From contig NZ_BNBO01000016.1 in the NCBI RefSeq assembly GCF_014655955.1, forward strand, positions 79,160 to 143,159: 64,000 bases of DNA, read 5' to 3'. The position numbers were made by a program, and so were the translations under genes. Under the pieces are notes generated by a model that searched no databases, was not told the origin of the DNA, and saw nothing but the letters and a program-made list of their open reading frames with translations. The stretch comes from Kitasatospora indigofera (GTDB lineage: Bacteria; Actinomycetota; Actinomycetes; Streptomycetales; Streptomycetaceae). Shown one piece after another: positions 49,888 to 58,300 of the stretch; the first letter of the stretch is position 1; every line of letters starts with the position of its first letter.

Positions 49888-51177
49888 TCACGGGGATTCC
49901 TCGGGTTCGGTCCGGTCGTGGGGCTGGTGGTCCTGGAGCCGGGCTCCGGGCCGCTCCTGGGGCCTTGGCCCGGGTTCGGGCCGGGCCGGGTAGTGGGCGA
50001 GCAACGGCGAGGCGTGCAGGACGAGCGCGATGCCGCCGAGCGCACCGCCGTACTCGCCGAGCGCGGCCCGTCGCAGGTCCAGCAGGCTGCGGGCGAGCGG
50101 CAGCACCCGCGCCGAGAGGGTCTCCCGGACGGGCCCCAGCAGCAGGTCCCCGGCCTCGGCCAGCTCCCCGCCGACCACCACGACCCCCGGGCCCACCGCG
50201 TTGCACACCGCGGCGAGGACCCCGCCGACCTGCGAGCCGACCGCGCGCAGCACGCCGGCCGCCACCGCGTCCCCGTCCCGTGCCGCCGCGGTGAACCCCG
50301 CGATGTCGGCCGCCCGGCCGCCCGCCGCCCGGTACGCGTCCAGCACCGCGCCGACCGACGCCACGGTCTCCAGGCAGCCCCGGCCCCCGCAGTCGCACGG
50401 GCCGCCCGCCGGGTCGACGGTGATGTGGCCGAGCTCGCCCGACAGGCCGTGGGCGCCGCCGTGCAGCGCGCCGCCGACCACCAGGCCGCCGCCGACGCCG
50501 TGCGACAGCCGCAGGTACAGCACGTCCCGCGAGCCGGTCGCCGCGCCCCACACCGACTCGGCGAGCGCGGCCAGCCGGGTGTTGTTGTCGACGTGCACCG
50601 GCACGCCGAAGGCCTCGGCCAGTCGGTCGCGCACCGCCTCGGCGGTGCCGGCCGCCTCCCACGGGCCCGGGTCGGCCGCCGGGCCGGGGCCGCCGAGGGC
50701 GGGGAGCCCGACCGGGCCGACCAGGCCCGCGCCGATGCCGGTCACCGGGTCGAGCCTGAGCGAGCCGCCCGCGAGCGTGCCGACCAGCCGGCGTGCCAGC
50801 GCGATCCGCCGGTCCCACGAGAGGCCGGCCGGGTGCTGCTCGCTCGCCGAGCCGACCACTTCGTGCGCCACGTTGACGGCCGCGACATGGACGGCCCGGC
50901 GGGCGAAGTCGATCCCGATCGCCAGCCCCGCGGCCGGGTTGAGGCTCAGGGTCTCCACCGGGCGGCCGCGCCGGCGGGCCGTCGCCTCAGGCGGTGCGGT
51001 GACCACGGCGCCTGCGGTGACCAGCCCGCCGACGATGTCGTACAGCGTCGTGCGGGAGAGGCCGGTGTGCGTGCCGAGGCCGGCCCGGGTGAGCGGGCCG
51101 TGCCGCCGCAGCAGGTCGAGGACCAGTGTTTCGTGGCCCTGCCTCAGGCGGGCCAGGGGGCCGTCGTGTTGGTGCAT
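49888..51177 (-). CDS. ROK-family transcriptional regulator
   Basis: The 429-residue protein has an N-terminal winged helix (about 15-75, with LTRAGLGTHTGLSRTTLYDIVGGL) and a complete ROK domain with the sugar and zinc motifs: GAHGLSGELGH and CDCGGRGCLE (CxCGxxGC). The C-terminus has a Pro/Glu/Arg-rich tail. It heads the operon and should sense a sugar derived from the glycan degraded by the sulfatase and GH43. A promoter with TTGACG lies just upstream. Confidence 0.9.
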   Translation of the reverse strand: MHQHDGPLARLRQGHETLVLDLLRRHGPLTRAGLGTHTGLSRTTLYDIVGGLVTAGAVVTAPPEATARRRGRPVETLSLNPAAGLAIGIDFARRAVHVAAVNVAHEVVGSASEQHPAGLSWDRRIALARRLVGTLAGGSLRLDPVTGIGAGLVGPVGLPALGGPGPAADPGPWEAAGTAEAVRDRLAEAFGVPVHVDNNTRLAALAESVWGAATGSRDVLYLRLSHGVGGGLVVGGALHGGAHGLSGELGHITVDPAGGPCDCGGRGCLETVASVGAVLDAYRAAGGRAADIAGFTAAARDGDAVAAGVLRAVGSQVGGVLAAVCNAVGPGVVVVGGELAEAGDLLLGPVRETLSARVLPLARSLLDLRRAALGEYGGALGGIALVLHASPLLAHYPARPEPGPRPQERPGARLQDHQPHDRTEPEESP

Positions 51178-51184
51178 GCCAGTC

Positions 51185-51227
51185 AGAATGGCGACCGCGC
51201 CGAATTAACGTCAACAGTCCGGATTAA
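51185..51227 (-). promoter_or_regulatory. Promoter of the ROK/sulfatase operon with ATTAA repeats
   Basis: Minus-strand TTGACG (51214-51209) and CATTCT (51190-51185) are 18 nt apart. ATTAA occurs at 51204-51208 and 51223-51227, close to two helical turns apart, around the -35 element. They could be half sites for the ROK regulator. Confidence 0.5.
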
Positions 51228-51703
51228 ATGTCATGCCGCCGCAATGTGCGGCAATGATCGGCAGCGGGGGCCACCTCGGGGGCGGTCCGCGTGACGGCGC
51301 CGGCGGTGGCCGGGGGCCGCGGGCCCGAAGGCGTGACCGGGTCCGTCCGCCGGGGATCGGGCGGAGACCTCCCTGCACGCCGGCCGGCGCTCCGGCAGGA
51401 CCGCGCTCGGCCTGCCGTCCTGCCGGTCGACTCTTCGTCGCACAGGTCGCCGGGCTGGTTCCGGCTGGTTCCGGCCGCTCCCGGGGCTGCGGAGGGTGGG
51501 TGTGCGGGCGGTGGACGGCCGGTGCGCGGGCCGTGGGCGCGCCGTGCGCGGGGCGGGCGACGACCGGTGCGGGCCTTCGCGGAGGGTTTGCCGTGGGCCC
51601 GTCGGCGGATGTTCCTCCGGTGCGTCGCGGAGCGGTCCGGTCCGGGGGTGTTCGGGGGCGATCCATCGCCCGGGCGGCCGGCCGTGTGGCCTGGAGTCAT
51701 TGT

Positions 51704-51717
51704 TGCTGTACAGCAAA
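51704..51717. promoter_or_regulatory. Perfect 14-bp palindrome upstream of the NRPS promoter
   Basis: TTGCTGTACAGCAA is a perfect palindrome 37 bp upstream of the -35 element. A second inverted repeat, CGTCA-AGAGA-TGACG, follows at 51731-51745. Both are candidate activator or repressor sites; neither matches a consensus I can name. Confidence 0.45.
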
Positions 51718-51753
51718 GTGAATGACGTGTCGTCAAGAGATGACGGACAGTCC

Positions 51754-51782
51754 TTGACGGGCCATTTGGTCTATGCCAATCT
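51754..51782 (+). promoter_or_regulatory. Predicted promoter of the NRPS operon
   Basis: TTGACG (51754-51759) and CAATCT (51777-51782) are separated by 17 nt. The leader to the NRPS start would be about 220 nt. The spacer and the region just after the -10 contain DasR-like sites. Confidence 0.5.
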
Positions 51783-51800
51783 CTCGGAAGGTCTGGACCA
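51767..51800. promoter_or_regulatory. Two dre-like (DasR-type) operators in the NRPS promoter
   Basis: TGGTCTATGCCA (51767-51778) and AGGTCTGGACCA (51789-51800) each match 10 of 12 core positions of TGGTCTAGACCA, and their centres are 22 bp apart, about two helical turns. The first lies in the promoter spacer, the second at the expected transcription start. Confidence 0.5.
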
Positions 51801-52006
51801 GAGGTCTTCCACGGAAGGAGCCCAAGTCCGTCGGGGGCTCAGCAGTGGGGGTGTGCCGCAACGGCGCCGCTCCGGGCCGCCGGGCCGACGGCCACCCCTG
51901 TGGGCCGTGCGGACCTCGTCCGATCGCCCTCTTCAACGCCCCGGACCCGGCCCGAACCGTCATCGGGCACGCGCTCCCGCAGCCCGACCGTCAAAGTGAG
52001 TCGCTC

Positions 52007-55000
52007 ATGCCCGAACAGCTCCCTGACCGCAGCCCGATCCCGGCCGGCCCGGCCCAGCAGGGCGTCTGGCTGACCGAGCGGCTGCTCGCCACCCACGAGG
52101 CCTACCGCCTGCCGGTGCGGATCGCCTTCGACGCGGTCGACCCGGACGCCCTGGAGCACGCCGTCGCGGCGCTGGTCGACCGGCACCCGATGCTCGCCAC
52201 GGCCCTGGTGGAGCGGGAGGGTGACGTGCTGCTGGTGCCCGCCGGGCAGCGGCCCGCGCTGCTGCGGGTCGACGCCGGACAGGACTCCGCCGCCGACTTC
52301 GAGAAGCGGGTGGAGCAGGACGCCGCGCGTCCGTTCACCCTCGGCACCGGCCCGGCGGCCCGGTTCACGCTCTACCGGCGGCCGGACGGAGGGGCCGAAC
52401 TGCTGACCGTGGCCCACCACGCGGTGTTCGACGGCGCCTCGAAGGAGATCCTGGTCAACGACCTGGCCACCGGCTACGCCGCCGCGCTGCCCGGTGCGGT
52501 CCAGCAGCGCCCCCAGGCCCCGGCCGGCCCCCCGGCCCCCGCCGCACCCGCCCCCGACGCCGGGACGGTCCGCCGGGCGGCGGAGTGGTTCGGCCCCCGC
52601 TGGGCGGCCGCCACCGAGCCCGTCCTGCCCGGCGGCGCCCGCGCCACCACCGTCGCCGGCCCCGGCGAGAGCGTCGGCTGGACGCTGGACGCGGCCGGCC
52701 GGGAGGCCCTGGCCGACGCGGCGGGGCGGAGCGGCGTGACGGTGTTCGAGTTCCTGCTCGCCACCCTGCACGGACTGCTGCGCCGCTACGGCGGCGAGGC
52801 CGTCCCGGTCTCCGTCCCGCTGTCGACCCGGACGGCCGAGCAGGCCGGCGAAATCGGCCTGTTCGTCAACGAGTTGCCGGTCCACGCCCCTGTCCTCGAC
52901 GGCAGTGACACCGACCCCGCCGCAAGCACCGGCTTCGACCACTGGGCCCGGGCCGTCCGGGCCGAGCTGCGCGGCGGGTACCCCTTCCGCGGGGTGCCGT
53001 TCGGCGCGGCCGTGGGCGCGCTGAGCCCGCGGGTCGGGCTGGCCCCGGTCTCCTTCGGCTACCGCCGGCGCGGGCCGCAGGCGCACTTCGCCGGGACGAC
53101 GGCCCGGGTCGACTGGGCGGTGTTCAACGGCACCGCCCGCAACACCCTGAACCTCCAGGTGGTCGACGCGCCCGACGGCACCGTCTTCGCCCTCCAGCAC
53201 GACCCCGCGGTGCTCGCCCCGGACGCCGCCCGGCGGATCGCCCGGCACTACGCCACCCTGCTGGCCGGCGCGATCGCCGCCCCGGAGACCTCGCTCGGCG
53301 ACCTGCCCCTGCTGGACGCCGAGGAACACCGCCTGGTCACCGAGGCGTTCAACGCCACCGAGCAGCCGTACCCCGCCGACCGCACCGTGCTGGACCTGGT
53401 CCGCGAGCAGGCCGCCGCCACCCCCGACGCCGTCGCGCTCAGCGCCGGCCCCGACCGGGTCGGCTACCGCGAGCTGATCAGCCGCGCCGACCGGCTGGCC
53501 GCGGGCCTGCGCGCCGCCGGGGCCGGCCCCGGCACCCTGGTCGCGCTCCACCTGCACCGCACCGCCGACCTGCCCGTGGCCCTGCTCGCGGTGCTCGCCA
53601 CCGGCGCCGCCTACCTGCCGCTGGACCCGGGCTACCCGCGGCCGCGGCTGGCCGCGATCCTGGCGGACTCCGGCGCCGCGCTGCTGCTAGCCGACCAGGA
53701 CCCTGCGCCCGAACTCGCCGCCGTCGCACCCGCCGTGCTCCGGCTGGACGCCGCCCTGGCGGCCGGTGCCGCCGCCGCGGCGACCACCGGCCCGGCCGCC
53801 CCCGCGGCGGGCCCGGCGGACACCGCGTACGTGCTGTACACCTCCGGCTCCACCGGCCGGCCCAAGGGCGTCGCGGTCGGGCACCGGGCGCTGGTCAACC
53901 TGCTCCACTCCTTCGCGGGCCGGCTCGGATCCGGGCCGCAGGACGTCTGGCTCGGCCTGACCTCGCTCTCCTTCGACATCTCCGCGCTGGAGATCTACCT
54001 CCCCCTGATCACCGGCGGCCGGCTCGTGCTGGCCCCCGACGGGCTGGCGGTGGACGGCGCCGGCCTGCTCGACCTGATCCGCCGCGAGGGCGTCACCCAC
54101 GCGCAGGCCACCCCGTCCGGCTGGCGGGTCCTGCTGTCGGCCGGTCCGGGCCGCACCGGACTGGTCGCGCTGGCGGGCGGCGAGGCCCTGCCGCTGCCGC
54201 TGGCCAGGGAGCTGCGGGCGGTGGTCGGCCGGCTGTTCAACGTCTACGGCCCGACCGAGACCACCATCTGGTCCACCTGCGCGGAGATCCCGGCCGGCCC
54301 GACCGCCGTCACCATCGGCCGCCCGATCGCCAACACCCGTGCCCAGGTGGTGGATTCCGCCCTGCGGCCGGTGCCGGTCGGGGTGCCCGGCGAGCTGCTG
54401 CTCGGTGGCGACGGCGTCGCCGAGGGCTATCTGGGCCGCCCGGAGCTGACCGCCGAGCGCTTCGTCGAGGACCCGTACGGCCCGCCCGGCGCCCGCCGGT
54501 ACCGCACCGGCGACCTCGCGGCCTGGACCGCCGACGGCGAGCTGGACTTCCTCGGCCGCGCCGACAACCAGGTGAAGATCCGCGGCCACCGGATCGAACT
54601 CGGCGAGATCGAGGCCCGGTTGCTGGAGCACCCGGCCGTCGCCGAGGCCGCGGTCGCGGTCCGGCCGGACCCGGCGGGCGAACCCCGGCTGGCCGGCTAC
54701 CTGGTGACCACCGGCGCCCCCGGCCCGACCGCCGCCGAACTGCGCGAGCACCTGCTGGGCACCCTGCCCGCCGCGATGGTGCCGCAGGTGTTCGTGCCGC
54801 TGCCCGCCATGCCGCTCACCCCGAACGGCAAGCTCGACCGCCGGGCCCTGCCCGAGCCGCCCCCGGAGGCGCCGGCCGCCCCGCAGGGCCGGCCGGCCCC
54901 GGCGGACGAGCTCCAGGAGCAGCTGTGCGGGATCTGGGCCGAGGTGCTGGGCCTGCCCGAAGTCGGCCCGGAGGACGACCTGTTCGACCTCGGCGGGCAC

Positions 55001-55126
55001 TCCTTGACGATCATCCAGATCAGCGCCCGGATCCGGCAGGCCCTCGGTGTCGAGGTCGACTTCGACCTCTTCTTCGACACCCCCACGGTGGCCGGGATCG
55101 CCGACGCCGTCCGCGAGCGGCTCTGA
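52007..55126 (+). CDS. NRPS module C-A-T, predicted to load glycine
   Basis: The 1039-residue protein has a condensation domain (about 1-430; active site HHAVFDG at 136-142), an adenylation domain (about 450-945; core A3 YTSGSTGRPKG, A5 NVYGPTE, A8 RTGDLAAWTADGELDFLGR) and a carrier domain with the phosphopantetheine Ser999 (LGGHSLT). By alignment to GrsA positions, the specificity residues read D-I-L-Q-L-G-V-I-W-K, one change from the code DILQLGLIWK reported for glycine. The leading C domain means it either receives an upstream aminoacyl chain or acylates the first residue. ATG at 52007 has a weak ribosome site. It is the first NRPS gene of the plus-strand operon. Confidence 0.88.
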   Translation: MPEQLPDRSPIPAGPAQQGVWLTERLLATHEAYRLPVRIAFDAVDPDALEHAVAALVDRHPMLATALVEREGDVLLVPAGQRPALLRVDAGQDSAADFEKRVEQDAARPFTLGTGPAARFTLYRRPDGGAELLTVAHHAVFDGASKEILVNDLATGYAAALPGAVQQRPQAPAGPPAPAAPAPDAGTVRRAAEWFGPRWAAATEPVLPGGARATTVAGPGESVGWTLDAAGREALADAAGRSGVTVFEFLLATLHGLLRRYGGEAVPVSVPLSTRTAEQAGEIGLFVNELPVHAPVLDGSDTDPAASTGFDHWARAVRAELRGGYPFRGVPFGAAVGALSPRVGLAPVSFGYRRRGPQAHFAGTTARVDWAVFNGTARNTLNLQVVDAPDGTVFALQHDPAVLAPDAARRIARHYATLLAGAIAAPETSLGDLPLLDAEEHRLVTEAFNATEQPYPADRTVLDLVREQAAATPDAVALSAGPDRVGYRELISRADRLAAGLRAAGAGPGTLVALHLHRTADLPVALLAVLATGAAYLPLDPGYPRPRLAAILADSGAALLLADQDPAPELAAVAPAVLRLDAALAAGAAAAATTGPAAPAAGPADTAYVLYTSGSTGRPKGVAVGHRALVNLLHSFAGRLGSGPQDVWLGLTSLSFDISALEIYLPLITGGRLVLAPDGLAVDGAGLLDLIRREGVTHAQATPSGWRVLLSAGPGRTGLVALAGGEALPLPLARELRAVVGRLFNVYGPTETTIWSTCAEIPAGPTAVTIGRPIANTRAQVVDSALRPVPVGVPGELLLGGDGVAEGYLGRPELTAERFVEDPYGPPGARRYRTGDLAAWTADGELDFLGRADNQVKIRGHRIELGEIEARLLEHPAVAEAAVAVRPDPAGEPRLAGYLVTTGAPGPTAAELREHLLGTLPAAMVPQVFVPLPAMPLTPNGKLDRRALPEPPPEAPAAPQGRPAPADELQEQLCGIWAEVLGLPEVGPEDDLFDLGGHSLTIIQISARIRQALGVEVDFDLFFDTPTVAGIADAVRERL

Positions 55127-55329
55127 CCGGACCGCCGGTCCGCCGCCGGGCCCGGCCCACCCCCGGCCGGCCCGGCGGCCCCGGCCCCTGACCATCCGGC
55201 CCCCGACCGCCCGGGCCCACGGCCCGCCGGGCCCGGCGCCGGCCGTACCGTCCGCACCCGCCGGCGCCGAGCGCCCCTCTCCGCGCACCCCATCCGCCTC
55301 CCCCTTCGCGCGTCCCGAACAGGAAACCG
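55127..55329. other. Spacer between the first two NRPS genes
   Basis: This 203-base, mostly C/G-rich spacer holds no gene. It ends in AGGAAA before the next ATG, so the genes are probably still one transcript. Confidence 0.5.
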
Positions 55330-58300
55330 ATGAGTGATACGCAGGACCTCCCGGCAGACTGGTCCGCCACCAAGCGGGCCCTGCTCGCCCAGCGACTGAA
55401 GGGCGCGGCCGCACCGGCGCGGACCGTCGGACGCCGCCCGGCCGGCGCCACGCCACCGCTCTCCAGCGGGCAGGAACGGCTCTGGTTCATGGAGCAGTTC
55501 GCGCCCGGCAGCACGGCGTACGCGCTGGCCCCGGCCCGCCGGCTGCGGGGGCCGCTGGACCGGGCCGCGCTGGACGCCGCGCTGGCCGACCTGGTGGCCC
55601 GGCACGAGGGCCTGCGGATGGCCTTCCCCACCAACGACGACGGCATCGCCGAGGTCACCGTCGCCGAGCCGGGCCCGTCCCCGGCCCGCTTCCTGGACGT
55701 CTCCCGGCCCGAGGCCGGCGACCCGGAGCCGGACCCGGAGCGCCGGGCCGCCGCCGCCGTCCAGCGCGCCGTCGCCGAGCCCTTCGACCTCGCCACCGGC
55801 CCGCTGCTGCGCGCCCTGCTGGTCCGGATCGCCGACGAGGACCACGTGCTCGCCCTGGTGATGCACCACATCGCCTGCGACGGCTGGTCGGTGGACATCC
55901 TCAACCGCGAGCTGTCCGCCCTCTACGCCCGCCACGCGGACGGCACCGGCGAGGCCCTCCCCGAGCCGGAGGTCCAGTTCGGCGACTACGCCCGCTGGCA
56001 GCGGGCCCGGCTGGCCGACGGCTCGCTGACCGCCTCCCGCGCGTACTGGCGGGAGGAACTGGAGGGCGTCCCGGCACTGGAGCTGCCCGCCGACCGGCCC
56101 CGCCCGCCGGTGCTCACCTTCGAGGGCGCCGTGCACCGCTTCCGCTGGAGCGCCGGGATGTCGGACCGGATCGGGGAGTTGGCGCGCGCCTACGGCGCCT
56201 CCCGGTACATGGTGGTGATGGCGGCCTTCCAGGCGCTGCTCTCCCGGCACAGCGGGCAGTCGGACTTCGCGATCGGCTCGCCGGTGGCCGGCCGGCTGCA
56301 CCGCGAACTGGAGGACGTGGTCGGCCCGTTCGTCAACATGCTGCCGATCCGCGCCGAACTCGACCCGGAGCTGACCTTCGGCCGGCTGGTCAGCCGGGTC
56401 CGCGAGACCACCCTGGACGCGTACTCCCACCAGGAGGTGCCGTTCGAGCAGATGGTCACCGACCTGGCCGTGGAGCGCGACGTCAGCCGCTCCGCCGTCT
56501 TCCAGGCCACCTTCGCCTTCCAGAACTACGGTGACCGCGCCGCCCCCGGCAGCCCCGCCATGCCGCTCGGCAACGAGGGCTTCGGCTACGAGAGCACCAC
56601 CACCCACTTCGACCTCGCGCTCTACATGAACGAGCTGGAGGACGGCCTGCTCGGCGTCCTCACCTACCGCACCGACCTCTTCGACGCGGACACCGTCGCC
56701 CGGCTGGCCGACCGCTTCGAGGTGCTGGTGGCGGCCGCGCTGGCCGATCCCGACCTGCCGGTCTCCCGCCTGCCGCTGCTGACCGGGGCCGAGTCCGCCG
56801 CCGTCCTCGGCAGCTGGGCCGCCGGCCCCGAGCTGCCCGCCGGCGGCCCCGCCACCCTCACCGCACTGATCGCCCGCAGCGTGGCCGCCGCCCCGGACGC
56901 CCCGGCGCTGGTCTTCGAGGACCGCACCCTCTCCTACGGCGAACTCGACCTGCGGGCCAACCGGCTGGCCCGCCGGCTGCGCGGGCTCGGGGTCGGCCCC
57001 GACACCCGGGTCGCGGTCTGCCTGGAGCAGTCGCCCGAGCTGGCGGCCGCCCTGGTGGCGGTGCTCAAGGCCGGCGGGTGCTACCTGCCGCTCGACCCGG
57101 AGGCCCCGGCCGCCCGGCTGGACGCCCTGGTGGCCGACGCCGGCGCGCCGGTGCTGGTCACCGACACCGGCCTGCGCGGCCGGCTGCCCCGGTTCGCCGG
57201 CGCCGCGGTGCTGGTGGACACCGAGCCCGAGGACGGCGACGGCTCACCCCTGCCGGAGCTCTCCGGGCCGGACGACCTCGCGTACGTGATCTACACCTCC
57301 GGCTCGACCGGCACCCCGAAGGGCGTCGCCGTCCAGCACCGCGAGATCCTCAACTACCTCGCGGGCGCCGGGGACCGGCTCGGCATCGTGCCGGGCGCGA
57401 GCTACGGGCTGCTGCAGTCGCTGTCCTTCGACTTCAGCATCACCATGCTCTACCTGGCGCTGGCCACCGGCGGGCGGGTCCACCTGCTGCCGCGCCGGAT
57501 CGCCGGGGTCGAACTGGCCGAGCGGATCGAGACGCTGGGCATCGACTACCTCAAGATGACCCCCTCCCACCTGGCCGCGCTGACGGCCGACGTGGAGCCC
57601 CGGCACCTGCTGCCGCGCCGCGCCCTGGTGCTGGGCGGCGAGGCCAGCTCGTACGCCTGGGCACGTGAACTGGCCGCGCTGGGCGTCTGCGCCGTCTTCA
57701 ACCACTACGGGCCCACCGAGGCCACCGTCGGCGTCACCGTGCACGAGGTGCCGCCCGCCGACGGCACCGAGGCCACCGGCAGCACCCCGATCGGGCGCCC
57801 GCTGGCCGGCGCCCGCTGCTACGTGCTGGACGATCACCGCAGACCCGTCCCGCCGGGCGTGACCGGCGAGCTGTACCTCGGCGGCGAGCGGCTGGCCCGG
57901 GGCTACCTCGGCCGGGACGACCTCACCGCCGAGCGCTTCCTGGAGGACCCGTTCGCCGCCCCCGGCGGGCGGATGTACCGCACCGGCGACCTGGCGCGCT
58001 GGCGCGCCGACGGCACCCTGGACTTCCTCGGCCGCGGCGACCACCAGATCAAGGTCCGCGGGTACCGGGTGGAGCCCGGCGAGATCGAGGCGGCGCTGAC
58101 CGCCCTGCCCGGCGTCACCCAGGCCGTCGTGGTCGCCCGGGGCGAGGGCGTCAAGCAGACCCTCGTCGCCTACCTGGAGCACCCGGACCCGGCCGCCGCG
58201 CCGAGCACCGCGGACCTGCGCGCCGCGCTGCTGGACGTCCTGCCGGACTACATGATCCCGGCCCGGTACGTCGTCCTGGAACGCCTGCCCCTGCAGGCCC

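Larger units (their letters stand above)
51178..52006. other. Divergent regulatory region between the ROK operon and the NRPS cluster
   Basis: Overlapping frames on both strands at about 51220-51730 are low complexity and have no recognisable product. The left end holds the ROK promoter, and an AT-richer strip at 51690-51800 holds the NRPS promoter and several palindromes. No MbtH-like gene or regulator is seen here. Confidence 0.5.

Noticed and set aside
51211..51736. Overlapping open frames of 145-170 codons on both strands between the ROK and NRPS genes
   Set aside because: Composition is low complexity, no frame is favoured and no domain is visible.
51773..52006. An extended N-terminus of the first NRPS starting at 51773
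   Set aside because: The extra 78 residues are Pro/Arg/Gly-rich, overlap the promoter and dre-like sites, and precede the normal start of the condensation domain.
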